NCBI GenBank assembly: GCA_018267215.1
Contig: JAFDYX010000002.1
Span: forward strand, 1 to 64,000
Direction of reading: 5' to 3'
Origin: Bacteroidota bacterium
GTDB taxonomy: Bacteria; Bacteroidota; Bacteroidia; Cytophagales; Cyclobacteriaceae
Length of the DNA: 64,000 nt
Shown piece by piece: positions 1 through 9,557 of this stretch. The position numbers and the translations under genes are program-made. The notes beneath the pieces were generated by a model. The model worked only from the letters and a program-made list of their open reading frames with translations, did no database searches and was not told the DNA's origin. Numbering within the stretch: the stretch's first letter is position 1; each line of letters begins with the position of its first letter.

Positions 1-111
1 AAATATGGAAAACTCCACCACCCACAAAAAGCCAACGCGGAGTTTACCACATTCCAACAGAATGGTGATGATTGTAATTGGGATTCTTTAATTTTGGGTG
101 CTACTAAGTGA
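1..111 (+). CDS. C-terminal end of an unidentified protein (cut by window start)
   Basis: Frame 1 is open from the first base to a TGA stop at 109-111 and encodes 36 residues ending in DSLILGATK. The start lies outside the window. I do not recognise the family, and the fragment is too short to assign a function. Its amino-acid composition is protein-like, but another frame here also has a short ORF (5-90), so this call is tentative. If real, the gene is co-directional with the receptor gene that begins about 110 bases downstream. Confidence 0.35.
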   Translation, partial: KYGKLHHPQKANAEFTTFQQNGDDCNWDSLILGATK

Positions 112-222
112 GGGGAGCTTTCAGTACCATCTCATTTTAAAAAGATAAGAAAAATACTTAGACTCATTCTTGTTAATAAAACTTCTATTGCTGTGTTCAG
201 CTAATATTAATAATTTTATCGA

Positions 223-2112
223 ATGACAAGATGGATGATAGTTTTTTGTGTGATGCATTTTTTTTACCACTCTCTGGCACAATCCACAGCTGTCATTAAT
301 GACTCTATAGATCACCGCGATTTCATGCCTTCAGATCTATTGTATTTTGTAGATGCCTCTAATTCCATTTCATTCAGTACGATTTCCTCACCAGAGTTTA
401 GTTCTAATTTTCAAAGAAATAGATCTTATCAGAATACTGATTTCAAGAGAAACGCATCCTACTGGATTAACCTATCCTTCATTTCTAAACACACTGAAAA
501 ATTTTGGATTTTAGAATTTTATGATCAAACCATTGACAGTATAATTGCCTATGTTCCTTATCATGGCAAGCATAAAAAGATAGTTTTGGGCGACCATCAA
601 AGATTTACATCCAGGCTTTTCCCTCATAAAAACTTTGAGATCCCTCTTTATCTGCAAAATAATGAACTGAGTACTTATTATTTTAAAGTAAAATCTCATG
701 AGTTTGCCGATATGCGCATTGCGCTTCGCTCAACCAACTACTTCACGTACTATTCACTTAACGAATACTATCTGTATGGCATGTTTTATGGCATGATCCT
801 CATTGTCGCATTATATAATTTCATGGTCTATCTAGCTATCCGGGAGATGAAATTTATCTACTATATATTTTATATTTTAAGTGTAGCATTTTATGCTATG
901 AGTTATGATGGTATTGGTTTTCAGTACCTATGGAAAAATTCTCCAAGATTTAACGATTGGGCAGTTGGAGTATCTCTATACTTAGTAATACTTTGGGCAT
1001 TAGTTTTTACGCGCAGGTTTTTAAGTACAAGAGCCCATGCACCTCAACTTGATAAAGTGCTCCGAGGCATCATTATCATTCGTTCTGTTTGGTTTATTAT
1101 CAGTATCACTTTGTTTCCTCAATTGCTTTCATTCCGAACATTAGAAATCATCCCATTGTCTCTAATTTTTCTTACGGCCATCAACGTATGGGTGGGGGGG
1201 TATAGCCCAGCTCGTTTTTTTGTTATTGCTTATGGGATTCTGTTTTTGGGGTTTTTCATACGAATTCTGGTTTACTTTAACCTCATCCCTTTCACTATTG
1301 TCACTCACTATAGCCTTCATTTTAGCTTCGTTTTCGAAATGCTATTTCTTACTGTTGCGCTCGGTGACCGCATCCGTATATTAAAAGACAACCGAGACCG
1401 TGCATTGAAACGAATTATAACCCAGCAACGAAACAATATCAGTTTGAAGGACAAAGTCAACCGAGAATTGGAGCAGAAGGTAGGAGAACGGACTCTTGAG
1501 GTTGACCTGAAGAATTTACAATTAGAAGAAAGTAATAAAAAATTAGAAAAGCAGGCAGAAGAGATCAACCAAATCAATTCACTACTTGACCTCGATAATT
1601 GGAAGTTAAAAAACCGTGTGAAGCAGGTATTAGAAGAGCGGATGCACGAATCGCAAATGGGCTATGCAGAATTCACAACTCTTTATCCTGATGAGTTAAC
1701 ATGCTATAGATTTCTGGATGAACTGAAACAAGCAAGAGGTTTTGAATGTCAAAAATGTGGTGGTTCGAAGTTCTCTAAAGGTTCTCAAAAATTTTCTAGA
1801 AGATGCACGAAATGTGGTTACAACGAATCCATTACAGCCAATACAATATTTCATTCCTTAAAATTTCCTATAACAAAAGCATTTTACCTTGCTTACCTAT
1901 CAGTAAACGGAAAAAATACAGGCACACTCGAATCTATTTCTGAAAATATTTCCTTAAGGCTAAATACAGTTTGGGCTTTTCGTCAAAAAATAGAAGAGCG
2001 TTTAGACACCTTCAATCAGAGAAAATTGACCATCTCCTCTTGGGAGGATATTATTTTTAACCTCCCAAAAAATAAGTCAGTTTCAAATAAGTCCCTTTCA
2101 GTCAGCAATTAA
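223..2112 (+). CDS. 7TM-DISM receptor fused to an IS1595-type transposase zinc-ribbon domain
   Basis: The 629-residue product has a signal peptide (about 1-20, ending SLAQ), an extracytoplasmic region (about 30-170) of 7TMR-DISM extracellular type, and about seven membrane helices between 185 and 385. A charged coiled coil follows (about 385-480). The C-terminus carries a zinc ribbon with C509-x2-C512 and C528-x2-C531, then a helical HTH-like segment (about 545-595). That order matches the zinc-binding N-terminal module of IS1595/ISXO2 transposases; the DDE catalytic domain is absent. 7TM-DISM proteins are sensors of extracellular, often carbohydrate, ligands that usually carry kinase, cyclase or LuxR outputs. 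I infer a membrane-tethered transcription regulator. It lies 485 bases upstream of a SusC/SusD operon in the same orientation, which suggests it controls that locus. Confidence 0.85.
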   Translation: MTRWMIVFCVMHFFYHSLAQSTAVINDSIDHRDFMPSDLLYFVDASNSISFSTISSPEFSSNFQRNRSYQNTDFKRNASYWINLSFISKHTEKFWILEFYDQTIDSIIAYVPYHGKHKKIVLGDHQRFTSRLFPHKNFEIPLYLQNNELSTYYFKVKSHEFADMRIALRSTNYFTYYSLNEYYLYGMFYGMILIVALYNFMVYLAIREMKFIYYIFYILSVAFYAMSYDGIGFQYLWKNSPRFNDWAVGVSLYLVILWALVFTRRFLSTRAHAPQLDKVLRGIIIIRSVWFIISITLFPQLLSFRTLEIIPLSLIFLTAINVWVGGYSPARFFVIAYGILFLGFFIRILVYFNLIPFTIVTHYSLHFSFVFEMLFLTVALGDRIRILKDNRDRALKRIITQQRNNISLKDKVNRELEQKVGERTLEVDLKNLQLEESNKKLEKQAEEINQINSLLDLDNWKLKNRVKQVLEERMHESQMGYAEFTTLYPDELTCYRFLDELKQARGFECQKCGGSKFSKGSQKFSRRCTKCGYNESITANTIFHSLKFPITKAFYLAYLSVNGKNTGTLESISENISLRLNTVWAFRQKIEERLDTFNQRKLTISSWEDIIFNLPKNKSVSNKSLSVSN

Positions 2113-2597
2113 TGTTTTTTTAGCGTTAAAATATTATATACAAACTCTCAAAACACGCATTAAATCGTTTGAATAAATGTTTTTTTTAAGTAAAAAATAT
2201 TATTTTTTTTACTGTGTGTTTTTCAAAATTATCAATTGAATTACTTAAAAAAAATTCGATTATATTTTTTTGTGTATTATTTTTAATTATATAAGTATTG
2301 GTTATGTTAGGTTGTTATTTAATATAAAATATTGGTAATCAGATTAATATAACAATAAAATACATATCATTTATAGAAACCTATTATTAAAATCAATATT
2401 ATATTGTCAAACCCTAAATCCTACATTATGCCATGATTAATACACTAATTCTTCTTTGGAAATTGAAATTTCAATTTCATCGTATGCCTACTAATTGATT
2501 TCCCCATCTATTTCGGGCTAATCTCCTGAAGACTGGGCAACTCAATGGAATCTGTTAATTCTTATTACCTGTCTAAACCATGTAAATTTTAAAATTC
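2113..2597. other. AT-rich intergenic region upstream of the SusC gene
   Basis: This 485-base gap is very AT-rich with many A and T runs and contains no convincing ORF. I found no clear TAnnTTTG -7 element. The one structured element is a perfect 20-base palindrome at 2459-2478, listed separately. The region probably holds the promoter and leader of the SusC/SusD operon. Confidence 0.6.
2459..2478. promoter_or_regulatory. Perfect 20-bp palindrome, candidate operator of the glycan operon
   Basis: The half-site GAAATTGAAA is followed directly by its exact reverse complement, so all ten base pairs match without a spacer. It lies 119 bases before the SusC start codon. The symmetry would suit a dimeric DNA-binding protein such as the coiled-coil receptor encoded just upstream. 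The AT-rich background makes chance palindromes more likely here than elsewhere, so the operator role is inference. Confidence 0.4.
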
Positions 2598-5500
2598 ATG
2601 AAGAAAAACAAATTATTACTCCACACTATTAAAAGGAAGGCATCATTCATACTGCCGCTTGTGGCAATCATGATGATAAGTTTTTGTGCCTTCGCTCAGA
2701 GCAGTTATACATTAAAAGGAAAAGTATCGGATGAAACTCAAAACGGGTTACCCGGTGCATCTGTAATTGTTAAAGGAACATCCACCGGAACAATGACGGA
2801 TGAGAGTGGCAATTTTACAATCACGGTATCATCTGATGCCACATTAGTTATTTCGTTTATTGGATACACCACACAGGAAATAGCTGTTGGAGGCAGAACC
2901 AGCCTTGAAGTCAGTTTACAGTCAGATGCCAGTAAGTTGGATGAAGTAGTGGTAATTGGTTATGGTGTTGCCAATAAGCGAGACTTAACCGGTTCGATCG
3001 TTAAGGTGGACGGTTCTGTGGTAGCTGATAAGCCCAACACAGACCCTATAGCTTCGTTGCAAGGAAAAGTAGCGGGTCTCTCCATTGTAAATAATGGTAC
3101 GCCTGGTCAACCAGCTGACGTTCGCATTCGGGGAACAGTCTCTATAGGCAATGTGCACCCTTTATATGTAGTAGACGGCATTCTACAGGATAATATAGAC
3201 TACATCAATCCGAGTGATATTGAGTCAATAGAAGTGCTCAAGGATGCTTCTTCGCTCGCTATTTACGGGGTAAGAGGCGCTACCGGGGTTATTTTGATCA
3301 CTACAAAAAAAGCTAAAGCAGGAAAAACTGTGGTAAATTTTAATTCAACTGTTGGATTTAAGCAGCTCGTTAACCCTATCAAAATGGTAGATGCCAATGG
3401 CTTCAAGACATTGTATGCAGAAGAAAATCAAAACAACGGCACTACTCCATACGATCTGTCTGCTTTGAACGCCAATACAAACTGGATTGATGCGGTAACT
3501 CGGGTAGGCATCAGGCATACTGATAACTTAAGCATATCTACGAGCACAGAGAAAAACAAGTTTAATATCGGCCTAGGTTATATTACTGATGATGGGATTA
3601 TCCTTCATGAGAACTTAAAAAAGATTACCATTTCATTAAGCGATGAAGCACAGCTGAATAAAAATATTAAGGTAGGATTCACATTTAATACCGCCCGCCA
3701 GCAAAACCCTTATACGCTGACATCTCCCAATAGCAGCAGGCTTGATGATGCCAGAAAAGTTGTACCCCTGATTTCTCCATCCGCAAAATCATTTTCTCTG
3801 CAAGATGCCTATAGTACCAATGTGATAAACCAAAACATTTATTCTGCACTGGATGTAGCTTTGCAAAACTCAGGGGTGATCAATCCTGTTTTAGAAATTG
3901 AAAATACATGGAATAAGGTTTCTGATATCACTAATCGCTATGTAGGCAGTTTATATTCAGAAATTAATTTCTTAAAGGATTTCAATTTTCGGGCAACTTG
4001 GTATGGAGATATTAATTATGGAAACAAGCGGCAATACGTTCCATTGTATTATGCTTACAATCCATTAGACAACACTCCTTTTTTATACAGTAACAAGACT
4101 AGTGTTATTAACAATAACTATAACCAAAGAAAATTTCAGCAAGATTATATTCTAAATTACAAAAAGACTCTTGGCGACCACAACTTAACAGCCACAGTTG
4201 GTTTTACTACTTATTATTTTGGTGAGTTTAACTCGCAGATTGCTACCAAACAAGGACCTACCTCATCTGATGCACCCATTCCAAATGACCCTCGCTTTTG
4301 GTATCCAAGCATGGGATTTGGTGCAATCGATCCCACCAATACAGGGTCTGATCAGCACGAATACACAACCGCATCAGTATTGGGCAGGTTGCATTACAAT
4401 TACAAAGGGAAATATTTCCTGAATGCTTCTTGGCGCAATGATGGTACTTCTAGATTAATTGGCAAAAACCACTTTCAGCAATTTTGGGCTTTGGGTGCCG
4501 CTTGGGAGCTGACCCAGGAAAGTTTCATGCAAAATTTTAAGCAGATAAATTTCTTAAAAATCAAAGGTTCTTATGGTGTGTTGGGTAACCAAACGGCAAG
4601 CTACTTAGATGGAACACCGATCAACTATCCCTCTTACCCACAATTACAAACAGGAATAAGAATTCCATTTGGCGGTGCACTATACAATGCTAATGCACCT
4701 TCTTACTTGGTCAACCAAAACCTGAAGTGGGAAACAGTGAATGCTTCTGAAGTGGGCTTCGAGTTAGATGCATTTGATAATAGACTGCATGTTGAAGGAG
4801 CTTATTTTGATAGAGAAACCAAAAACCTAATGACTTATGTTAGCCGTGCAAGTATTGGCTTATCTGATGAATTGATCAATGGCGGAAGTCTTAGAAACTG
4901 GGGACAAGAACTTGCTGCTGTGTGGAAACAAAGCTTAAACAAAGATTTACGTATTGATGTGGGTGGTAACATTACATTCCTGCAAAATAAAATGACCTCA
5001 CTTTCTTCAGATTTCCCCAATGGATTTTTATCTCGTTCATTTTATAACAATGGAAGTGCCGAGAGCCGCACGCTTGTAGGTTCACCGATTGGCTCGTTCT
5101 ATGGTTACAAAGTGGCCGGAATTATGCAATCGTATGCTGATATTTTGAATTCTCCTATTCAAACATCTATCGGGCAAACTCTTCCTGGCGATTTTAAATT
5201 CCAGCAGCTTAATGCAACCGATGTTGCAGGAGGAGTTGTTACCCAATCAAGCCGCACTATTATTGGCAATCCAACTCCCAAGTTTACCTATGGATTGTAT
5301 GTCAACATCAACTACAAGCAATTTAGCTTGTCAACCGATTTTCAGGGTGTGTACGGAAATTCCATATTTCGCACATGGGCATCGCTGGAGTCTCCCTTTC
5401 AGCGCGTGAATTACGCACAGTTGATGATGAACCGCTGGCATGGACCGGGCACATCTAATTGGCAACCTATTATTAGCCAAGGTCATCGCATTAACTACAA

Positions 5501-5762
5501 TGGATCAACCTACAATATGGAAGACGGTAGCTATTTCAGATTCCGTAATGTGCAACTGGCATATACCTTTGATCCCAGTATTCTCAGCAGGTTGAAGCTC
5601 AATGCGCTCAAGGTGTATGTTAACTGCCAAAACTTGGTTACTTTCAAGAACAATAATGGATATTCTCCTGAATATGGTGGAGATGCCACAGCCTTTGGTT
5701 ACGATAATGGCGGAGGTGCTATACCCCGAGTTACCACAATTGGTGTAAATGTTACTTTTTAA
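2598..5762 (+). CDS. SusC/RagA family TonB-dependent outer-membrane receptor
   Basis: The 1054-residue protein imports oligosaccharides across the outer membrane with its SusD partner, powered by TonB. It has a signal peptide (cleavage near residue 34, FAQ/SS), a carboxypeptidase-D-like regulatory domain (about 37-108), the SusC-type motif DEVVVIGYG (115-123), a plug domain (about 126-235, with VRIRGT at 175-180) and a long beta-barrel ending in an aromatic residue (NVTF). Length and order are normal for SusC. The SusD gene follows 20 bases after the stop if its ATG start is used. The receptor gene upstream and the glycosidases downstream suggest a polysaccharide utilisation locus; the substrate cannot be read from this protein. 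Confidence 0.97.
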   Translation: MKKNKLLLHTIKRKASFILPLVAIMMISFCAFAQSSYTLKGKVSDETQNGLPGASVIVKGTSTGTMTDESGNFTITVSSDATLVISFIGYTTQEIAVGGRTSLEVSLQSDASKLDEVVVIGYGVANKRDLTGSIVKVDGSVVADKPNTDPIASLQGKVAGLSIVNNGTPGQPADVRIRGTVSIGNVHPLYVVDGILQDNIDYINPSDIESIEVLKDASSLAIYGVRGATGVILITTKKAKAGKTVVNFNSTVGFKQLVNPIKMVDANGFKTLYAEENQNNGTTPYDLSALNANTNWIDAVTRVGIRHTDNLSISTSTEKNKFNIGLGYITDDGIILHENLKKITISLSDEAQLNKNIKVGFTFNTARQQNPYTLTSPNSSRLDDARKVVPLISPSAKSFSLQDAYSTNVINQNIYSALDVALQNSGVINPVLEIENTWNKVSDITNRYVGSLYSEINFLKDFNFRATWYGDINYGNKRQYVPLYYAYNPLDNTPFLYSNKTSVINNNYNQRKFQQDYILNYKKTLGDHNLTATVGFTTYYFGEFNSQIATKQGPTSSDAPIPNDPRFWYPSMGFGAIDPTNTGSDQHEYTTASVLGRLHYNYKGKYFLNASWRNDGTSRLIGKNHFQQFWALGAAWELTQESFMQNFKQINFLKIKGSYGVLGNQTASYLDGTPINYPSYPQLQTGIRIPFGGALYNANAPSYLVNQNLKWETVNASEVGFELDAFDNRLHVEGAYFDRETKNLMTYVSRASIGLSDELINGGSLRNWGQELAAVWKQSLNKDLRIDVGGNITFLQNKMTSLSSDFPNGFLSRSFYNNGSAESRTLVGSPIGSFYGYKVAGIMQSYADILNSPIQTSIGQTLPGDFKFQQLNATDVAGGVVTQSSRTIIGNPTPKFTYGLYVNINYKQFSLSTDFQGVYGNSIFRTWASLESPFQRVNYAQLMMNRWHGPGTSNWQPIISQGHRINYNGSTYNMEDGSYFRFRNVQLAYTFDPSILSRLKLNALKVYVNCQNLVTFKNNNGYSPEYGGDATAFGYDNGGGAIPRVTTIGVNVTF

Positions 5763-5782
5763 AATAATTGAATATTTTAAAT

Positions 5783-7375
5783 ATGATGATTATGAAAATC
5801 AAAATAAAATATAGTTGGGTGCTATCTGTTATAACAGGGCTAACCCTCTTCGGTTGTGCCGATTTCTTAGACAGAAAGCCTCTGCAAGCTACTTTGGCTG
5901 ATTCACAACAAAGTGTTTTAGAGGGACAAGCATTGGGGCTGTATTACATAGCTTTTAATTATGCCGGTACAAACACACTTCCTTGGATTGACTTCAACAG
6001 TATTCGGGGTGATGATGAAAATAAAGGAAGTAGCCTTACCGATGGTGCTGAAGTTATTACGGAGTTTGAAACTTTTCAATACACCAAAGATGATTGGGCA
6101 ACGGATACCTATTGGAATGACCACTATTATCTAGCTAATCAGGCAAGTCAGTTGATTTCTATTGCCAGGGCCAGTAAAGCAACTGATGAAGCTTCTAAGA
6201 AAAATATTGGTGAAGCTTATTTTTGGAGAGCCTATGCATATTATGAATTAGTAAAGGCTTATGGCGAAATACCTGTGTTTAATTATTACTATGCTACAAC
6301 AGCGGGGGGAATTAAAGCCAAGTCAACGGTAGATCAAGTTTATGCCCAAATCGATAGTGACTTGGATTCTGCAGTACAATTGCTTCCCGTAACTTGGCAA
6401 ACTGCCACTTCGGGATATCCCGGGCGTGTAACAGTTTATACAGCGCATGCGCTTTGGGCAAAATCTTTTTTGTTTAGACCAACACCTGGCTGGGCTAAGG
6501 TTATTGAGCACTGTAATGTGGTGAAGAACTCAGGGGTGTACAGTCTTGTGCCTAACTTTCCTGACATTTGGAAGGATGGAGTGGGTGGCGTTGGCAAAAA
6601 TAGCAGCGAATCTATACTAGAATTTCAGGCCTACATTGGTTCGGGGGGTACAAACAACTATGGCGTTCCTTGGGGTACCTCCCAAAATATACGTCAGGGA
6701 GGTGCATCTGTTGATTGGAATTTAGGCTGGGGATGGAATGTTCCTTCTCAAACCTTAGTGGATGCTTGGAATACTCTTGAGCCTACAGACCCAAGAATGG
6801 CGTGTACTATACTCTACTCAGGGCAATCTGATGGTGGACCGGCTACGGGTGGATACGGAGCAACCCTTCCTCCATACAGTTCTACAACACCTGGAGCCAG
6901 TGGATTTTTAGATCGGCCTTATTGGAATAAGAAAGTTTACTCAGATCCTCAAATGAGACAATATACCGGTGAAATAGGTTCATCAGGAGGAGCTGACTGG
7001 ATCAATCACCGAGTAATTCGCTATGCCGATGTTTTATTGATGTTAGCAGAAGCCTCCAACGAAACCGGTGATGCCTCAACAGCGCTGACTATGCTGGAAA
7101 TGGTTCGGGCAAGAGCACGTAATAGCGGAACAAACCCCAGTGCACTTCCTCCGGTTACTGCCACAGATCAAGCTACCCTTCGGCAAGCAATTAAAAATGA
7201 AAGACGCTGGGAGTTTGCCATGGAGGGTCATCGGTTTCATGACTTAGTACGCTGGGGCGATGCAACGAGCTTTTTGGCCGGATTGGGTTATCAGCCGAAG
7301 AATCAGTATTATCCTATTCCTCAGCCTGCAATTAATCAATCGGGAGGCATTTTGATTCAAAATCCTAACTATTAA
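5783..7375 (+). CDS. SusD/RagB family glycan-binding lipoprotein
   Basis: This surface lipoprotein caps the SusC barrel and binds the incoming glycan. The lipobox LFGC (Cys25 from the start used) gives a lipidated N-terminus, followed by an N-terminal SusD-like region and the C-terminal SusD/RagB signature that includes ERRWEFAMEGHRFHDLVRWG. The frame can be extended to a TTG at 5768, but the ATG codons at 5783, 5786 and 5792 leave a proper lipoprotein signal, so an ATG start is preferred. At about 530 residues it has normal length. It is co-transcribed with the SusC gene and the following LamG gene. Confidence 0.96.
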   Translation: MMIMKIKIKYSWVLSVITGLTLFGCADFLDRKPLQATLADSQQSVLEGQALGLYYIAFNYAGTNTLPWIDFNSIRGDDENKGSSLTDGAEVITEFETFQYTKDDWATDTYWNDHYYLANQASQLISIARASKATDEASKKNIGEAYFWRAYAYYELVKAYGEIPVFNYYYATTAGGIKAKSTVDQVYAQIDSDLDSAVQLLPVTWQTATSGYPGRVTVYTAHALWAKSFLFRPTPGWAKVIEHCNVVKNSGVYSLVPNFPDIWKDGVGGVGKNSSESILEFQAYIGSGGTNNYGVPWGTSQNIRQGGASVDWNLGWGWNVPSQTLVDAWNTLEPTDPRMACTILYSGQSDGGPATGGYGATLPPYSSTTPGASGFLDRPYWNKKVYSDPQMRQYTGEIGSSGGADWINHRVIRYADVLLMLAEASNETGDASTALTMLEMVRARARNSGTNPSALPPVTATDQATLRQAIKNERRWEFAMEGHRFHDLVRWGDATSFLAGLGYQPKNQYYPIPQPAINQSGGILIQNPNY

Positions 7376-7385
7376 ACTCGACACC

Positions 7386-8237
7386 ATGAAAAAGAATGTT
7401 GTTTTTATTCTATTGGCAATCACTGTCACCGTGTTTTTCTCTTGTCAAAATATGGAAAGGCCATCGTTAGGTAATTACCCTAAAGATGCCAATCCACCCG
7501 GTGGTCCACTTAAGTTTTTTGCAGCCTTTGATGGCACAACAACTAATGCCATGCTCAACGCAGTAGATAGCATCCGTGCAAATTTCCCATCGTCCAACCC
7601 GATGACAGCTATTGACGGCATTTCAGGAAAGGCGATCCAAGGAGATGGTACAGCGTATATTACCTATGCCTCACCAAACGATTTTGGAAGTACGGCAAGT
7701 AGTTTTACTATTTCGCTTTGGGAAAAACGCAACGGTATCCCTGGTGGCAATGCTTCCTTTCTTTTTACAATACCATCTGCCAATAACCAATGGGGCTCTT
7801 ATGGATTCTCGATGTTTTTGTTGTTTGATTGGGGCACTTGGACACCCACAACATCTGCCAAAATTAAGTTTTATATGGTAGATGATAATTGCCATTGCGA
7901 CAATTGGTTTGCTTGGGATGGTGGCGGTGCAACCAGTTTGGTGCCCAATGTGCAAGACAACAACTGGCATCACATTGCGCTTACCTATGATGGCACTACC
8001 TCAACGTTGACATTGTATGTAGATGGTGTGGCTAATAGTGTTGCCCTATCATGGGGTACTCATGGCGGCCTCAACATAAATGCCTCTCAAATTCAACAGT
8101 TAAATATTGGGGGGAATAAAAACATTCCTGATATGGGTTGGGGCATGAACTGGGATGGAGGAATAGACCAATTTAGAATGTATGCTACTGCACTCTCAGC
8201 ATCTCAGATCCAGACCCTATATAACGACAAAAAGTAG
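7386..8237 (+). CDS. LamG-domain (concanavalin-like) surface lipoprotein
   Basis: The 283-residue product has a lipobox ending FFSC (Cys20) and then a LamG/laminin-G-3-like beta-sandwich over roughly residues 45-280. Typical segments are NNWHHIALTYDG, LTLYVDG and the terminal IDQFRMYATALSASQIQTLY. Such proteins in SusC/SusD operons usually act as extra surface glycan-binding proteins; I see no catalytic residues that would argue for an enzyme. It begins 10 bases after the SusD stop and a strong terminator follows, so it is the last gene of the operon. Confidence 0.9.
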   Translation: MKKNVVFILLAITVTVFFSCQNMERPSLGNYPKDANPPGGPLKFFAAFDGTTTNAMLNAVDSIRANFPSSNPMTAIDGISGKAIQGDGTAYITYASPNDFGSTASSFTISLWEKRNGIPGGNASFLFTIPSANNQWGSYGFSMFLLFDWGTWTPTTSAKIKFYMVDDNCHCDNWFAWDGGGATSLVPNVQDNNWHHIALTYDGTTSTLTLYVDGVANSVALSWGTHGGLNINASQIQQLNIGGNKNIPDMGWGMNWDGGIDQFRMYATALSASQIQTLYNDKK

Positions 8238-8266
8238 ACAATAGGGTAAGTTTGCATAAATAGGGT

Positions 8267-8299
8267 AAAAGGGCTGAGGATTTTTCTTCAGCCCTTTTT
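8267..8299 (+). terminator. Rho-independent terminator of the SusC-SusD-LamG operon
   Basis: An 11-base stem AAAAGGGCTGA pairs exactly with TCAGCCCTTTT around a 10-base loop and ends in a T run. It starts 29 bases after the LamG stop. The A run on the left arm could make it work in both directions. Confidence 0.85.
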
Positions 8300-8327
8300 A
8301 TTAATATCTTGTTGAACTATCACTTTG

Positions 8328-9536
8328 ATGAATTCTAGATTAATTCTTTTGACGTTATTAGTTTTTGATGGCTTGCTTTTGCGATGTGCCAGGCCAACTG
8401 AAAAAGAACAGCAAACAAGTGATGAGTCACTCTATACAGGCTCAATAGCCTGTAAGAATTGCCATGAAAGAGTGTACCAAGATCACTTATCAGCCCCGCA
8501 TCACCTTACATCACAGCTACCCAACTCTGTCAGTATTAAAGGAAGTTTCGAAGAAGAGAATAATATTTTTTTTTATTCTCCTCAGTTGTATGTAGTCATG
8601 AGTAATGCGCACAATATTTTTTCACAATCGCTTTATTCTCACGGCAAAAAAGTAAAGACTAAATCATTTGATTTGGTCTTTGGTTCTGGAGTACGTGGGC
8701 AAACATATCTTACTTGGCAAGACAGCAGCCTTCTTCAACTGCCTATTGGGTATTTAACCTCAGTTAACATGTGGGCAAATAGTCCGGGCTTCTCTAATCG
8801 TCCAATATTTAATCGGCCTATTACAGGCCGATGCTTAGAATGTCATAGCACATTTTTCAAGAAAGTTTTACCGGAAAAAAGGCCTGAACATTTTTCAAAA
8901 AAAAACTTCATGCTCGGTATCGAATGTGAAAAATGTCATGGTGCAGGGAAAAAGCATGTAGATTTTCAACAAGAAAACAGGCAATTGAAAGAGGGTAAGT
9001 ACATCATAAGTTTTAAAAATTTTTCACAAAAACAGCAGTTAGATTTTTGCCGATCATGCCATGGCGGAAAACTAATAGCTAAGAAACCGCCATTTACCTT
9101 TAAAGCCGGAAGTGACCTAAACGAATTTTTTAATACAGATTCAGTCAAGACATTAGCTACTCCGTTAGACAGCCATGGAAACCAATACGGAATGTTAAGC
9201 CAGAGCAAGTGTTTTTTACAAAGCAACATGACATGTCTTACCTGCCATCAGGTTCATGAGAATGAAAAGGGCAAGACTGAAGTATTCTCTAAAAGATGTA
9301 TGAACTGCCATACGTCTGGAACAAAATCATTTTGTAGTTTTAAAAAACTTACAACTACGCAGTTGCAACAAAATTGTATTCAGTGCCATATGCCCGAAAA
9401 AAATTCTAACTCCATACGCATGCTCCTTCAAGGTGAAGACGCACCAACACCCGCCCGGATGCATGTTCATCACATCACTACATACCCGGATGAAGTAGTT
9501 AAGTATCTCCAATCTATTCCGATGAGCAAAGATTAG
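8328..9536 (+). CDS. Seven-haem c-type cytochrome lipoprotein
   Basis: The 402-residue protein carries seven CxxCH haem-binding motifs, starting at C42, C169, C200, C241, C303, C324 and C350. The N-terminus has a hydrophobic segment ending LLLRC (Cys20), which looks like a lipobox, so it is probably anchored on the periplasmic or outer surface. The spread of motifs resembles the multihaem cytochrome c554-like group. An upstream TTG is possible, but ATG at 8328 is preferred. It follows the terminator of the Sus operon and the next gene starts 21 bases later, so the two form a pair. It probably transfers electrons; its partner and substrate are unknown. Confidence 0.88.
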   Translation: MNSRLILLTLLVFDGLLLRCARPTEKEQQTSDESLYTGSIACKNCHERVYQDHLSAPHHLTSQLPNSVSIKGSFEEENNIFFYSPQLYVVMSNAHNIFSQSLYSHGKKVKTKSFDLVFGSGVRGQTYLTWQDSSLLQLPIGYLTSVNMWANSPGFSNRPIFNRPITGRCLECHSTFFKKVLPEKRPEHFSKKNFMLGIECEKCHGAGKKHVDFQQENRQLKEGKYIISFKNFSQKQQLDFCRSCHGGKLIAKKPPFTFKAGSDLNEFFNTDSVKTLATPLDSHGNQYGMLSQSKCFLQSNMTCLTCHQVHENEKGKTEVFSKRCMNCHTSGTKSFCSFKKLTTTQLQQNCIQCHMPEKNSNSIRMLLQGEDAPTPARMHVHHITTYPDEVVKYLQSIPMSKD

Positions 9537-9557
9537 TTGGTTATTGATAATACTTTT

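Noticed and set aside
121-315. Minus-strand 64-residue ORF at the window start
   Set aside because: Overlaps the start of the receptor gene on the opposite strand and has no recognisable feature.
1660-2112. Possible IS1595/ISXO2 insertion sequence
   Set aside because: Only the zinc-ribbon and HTH part of the transposase is present, fused in frame to the receptor. There is no DDE domain and no terminal inverted repeats or target duplications were seen.
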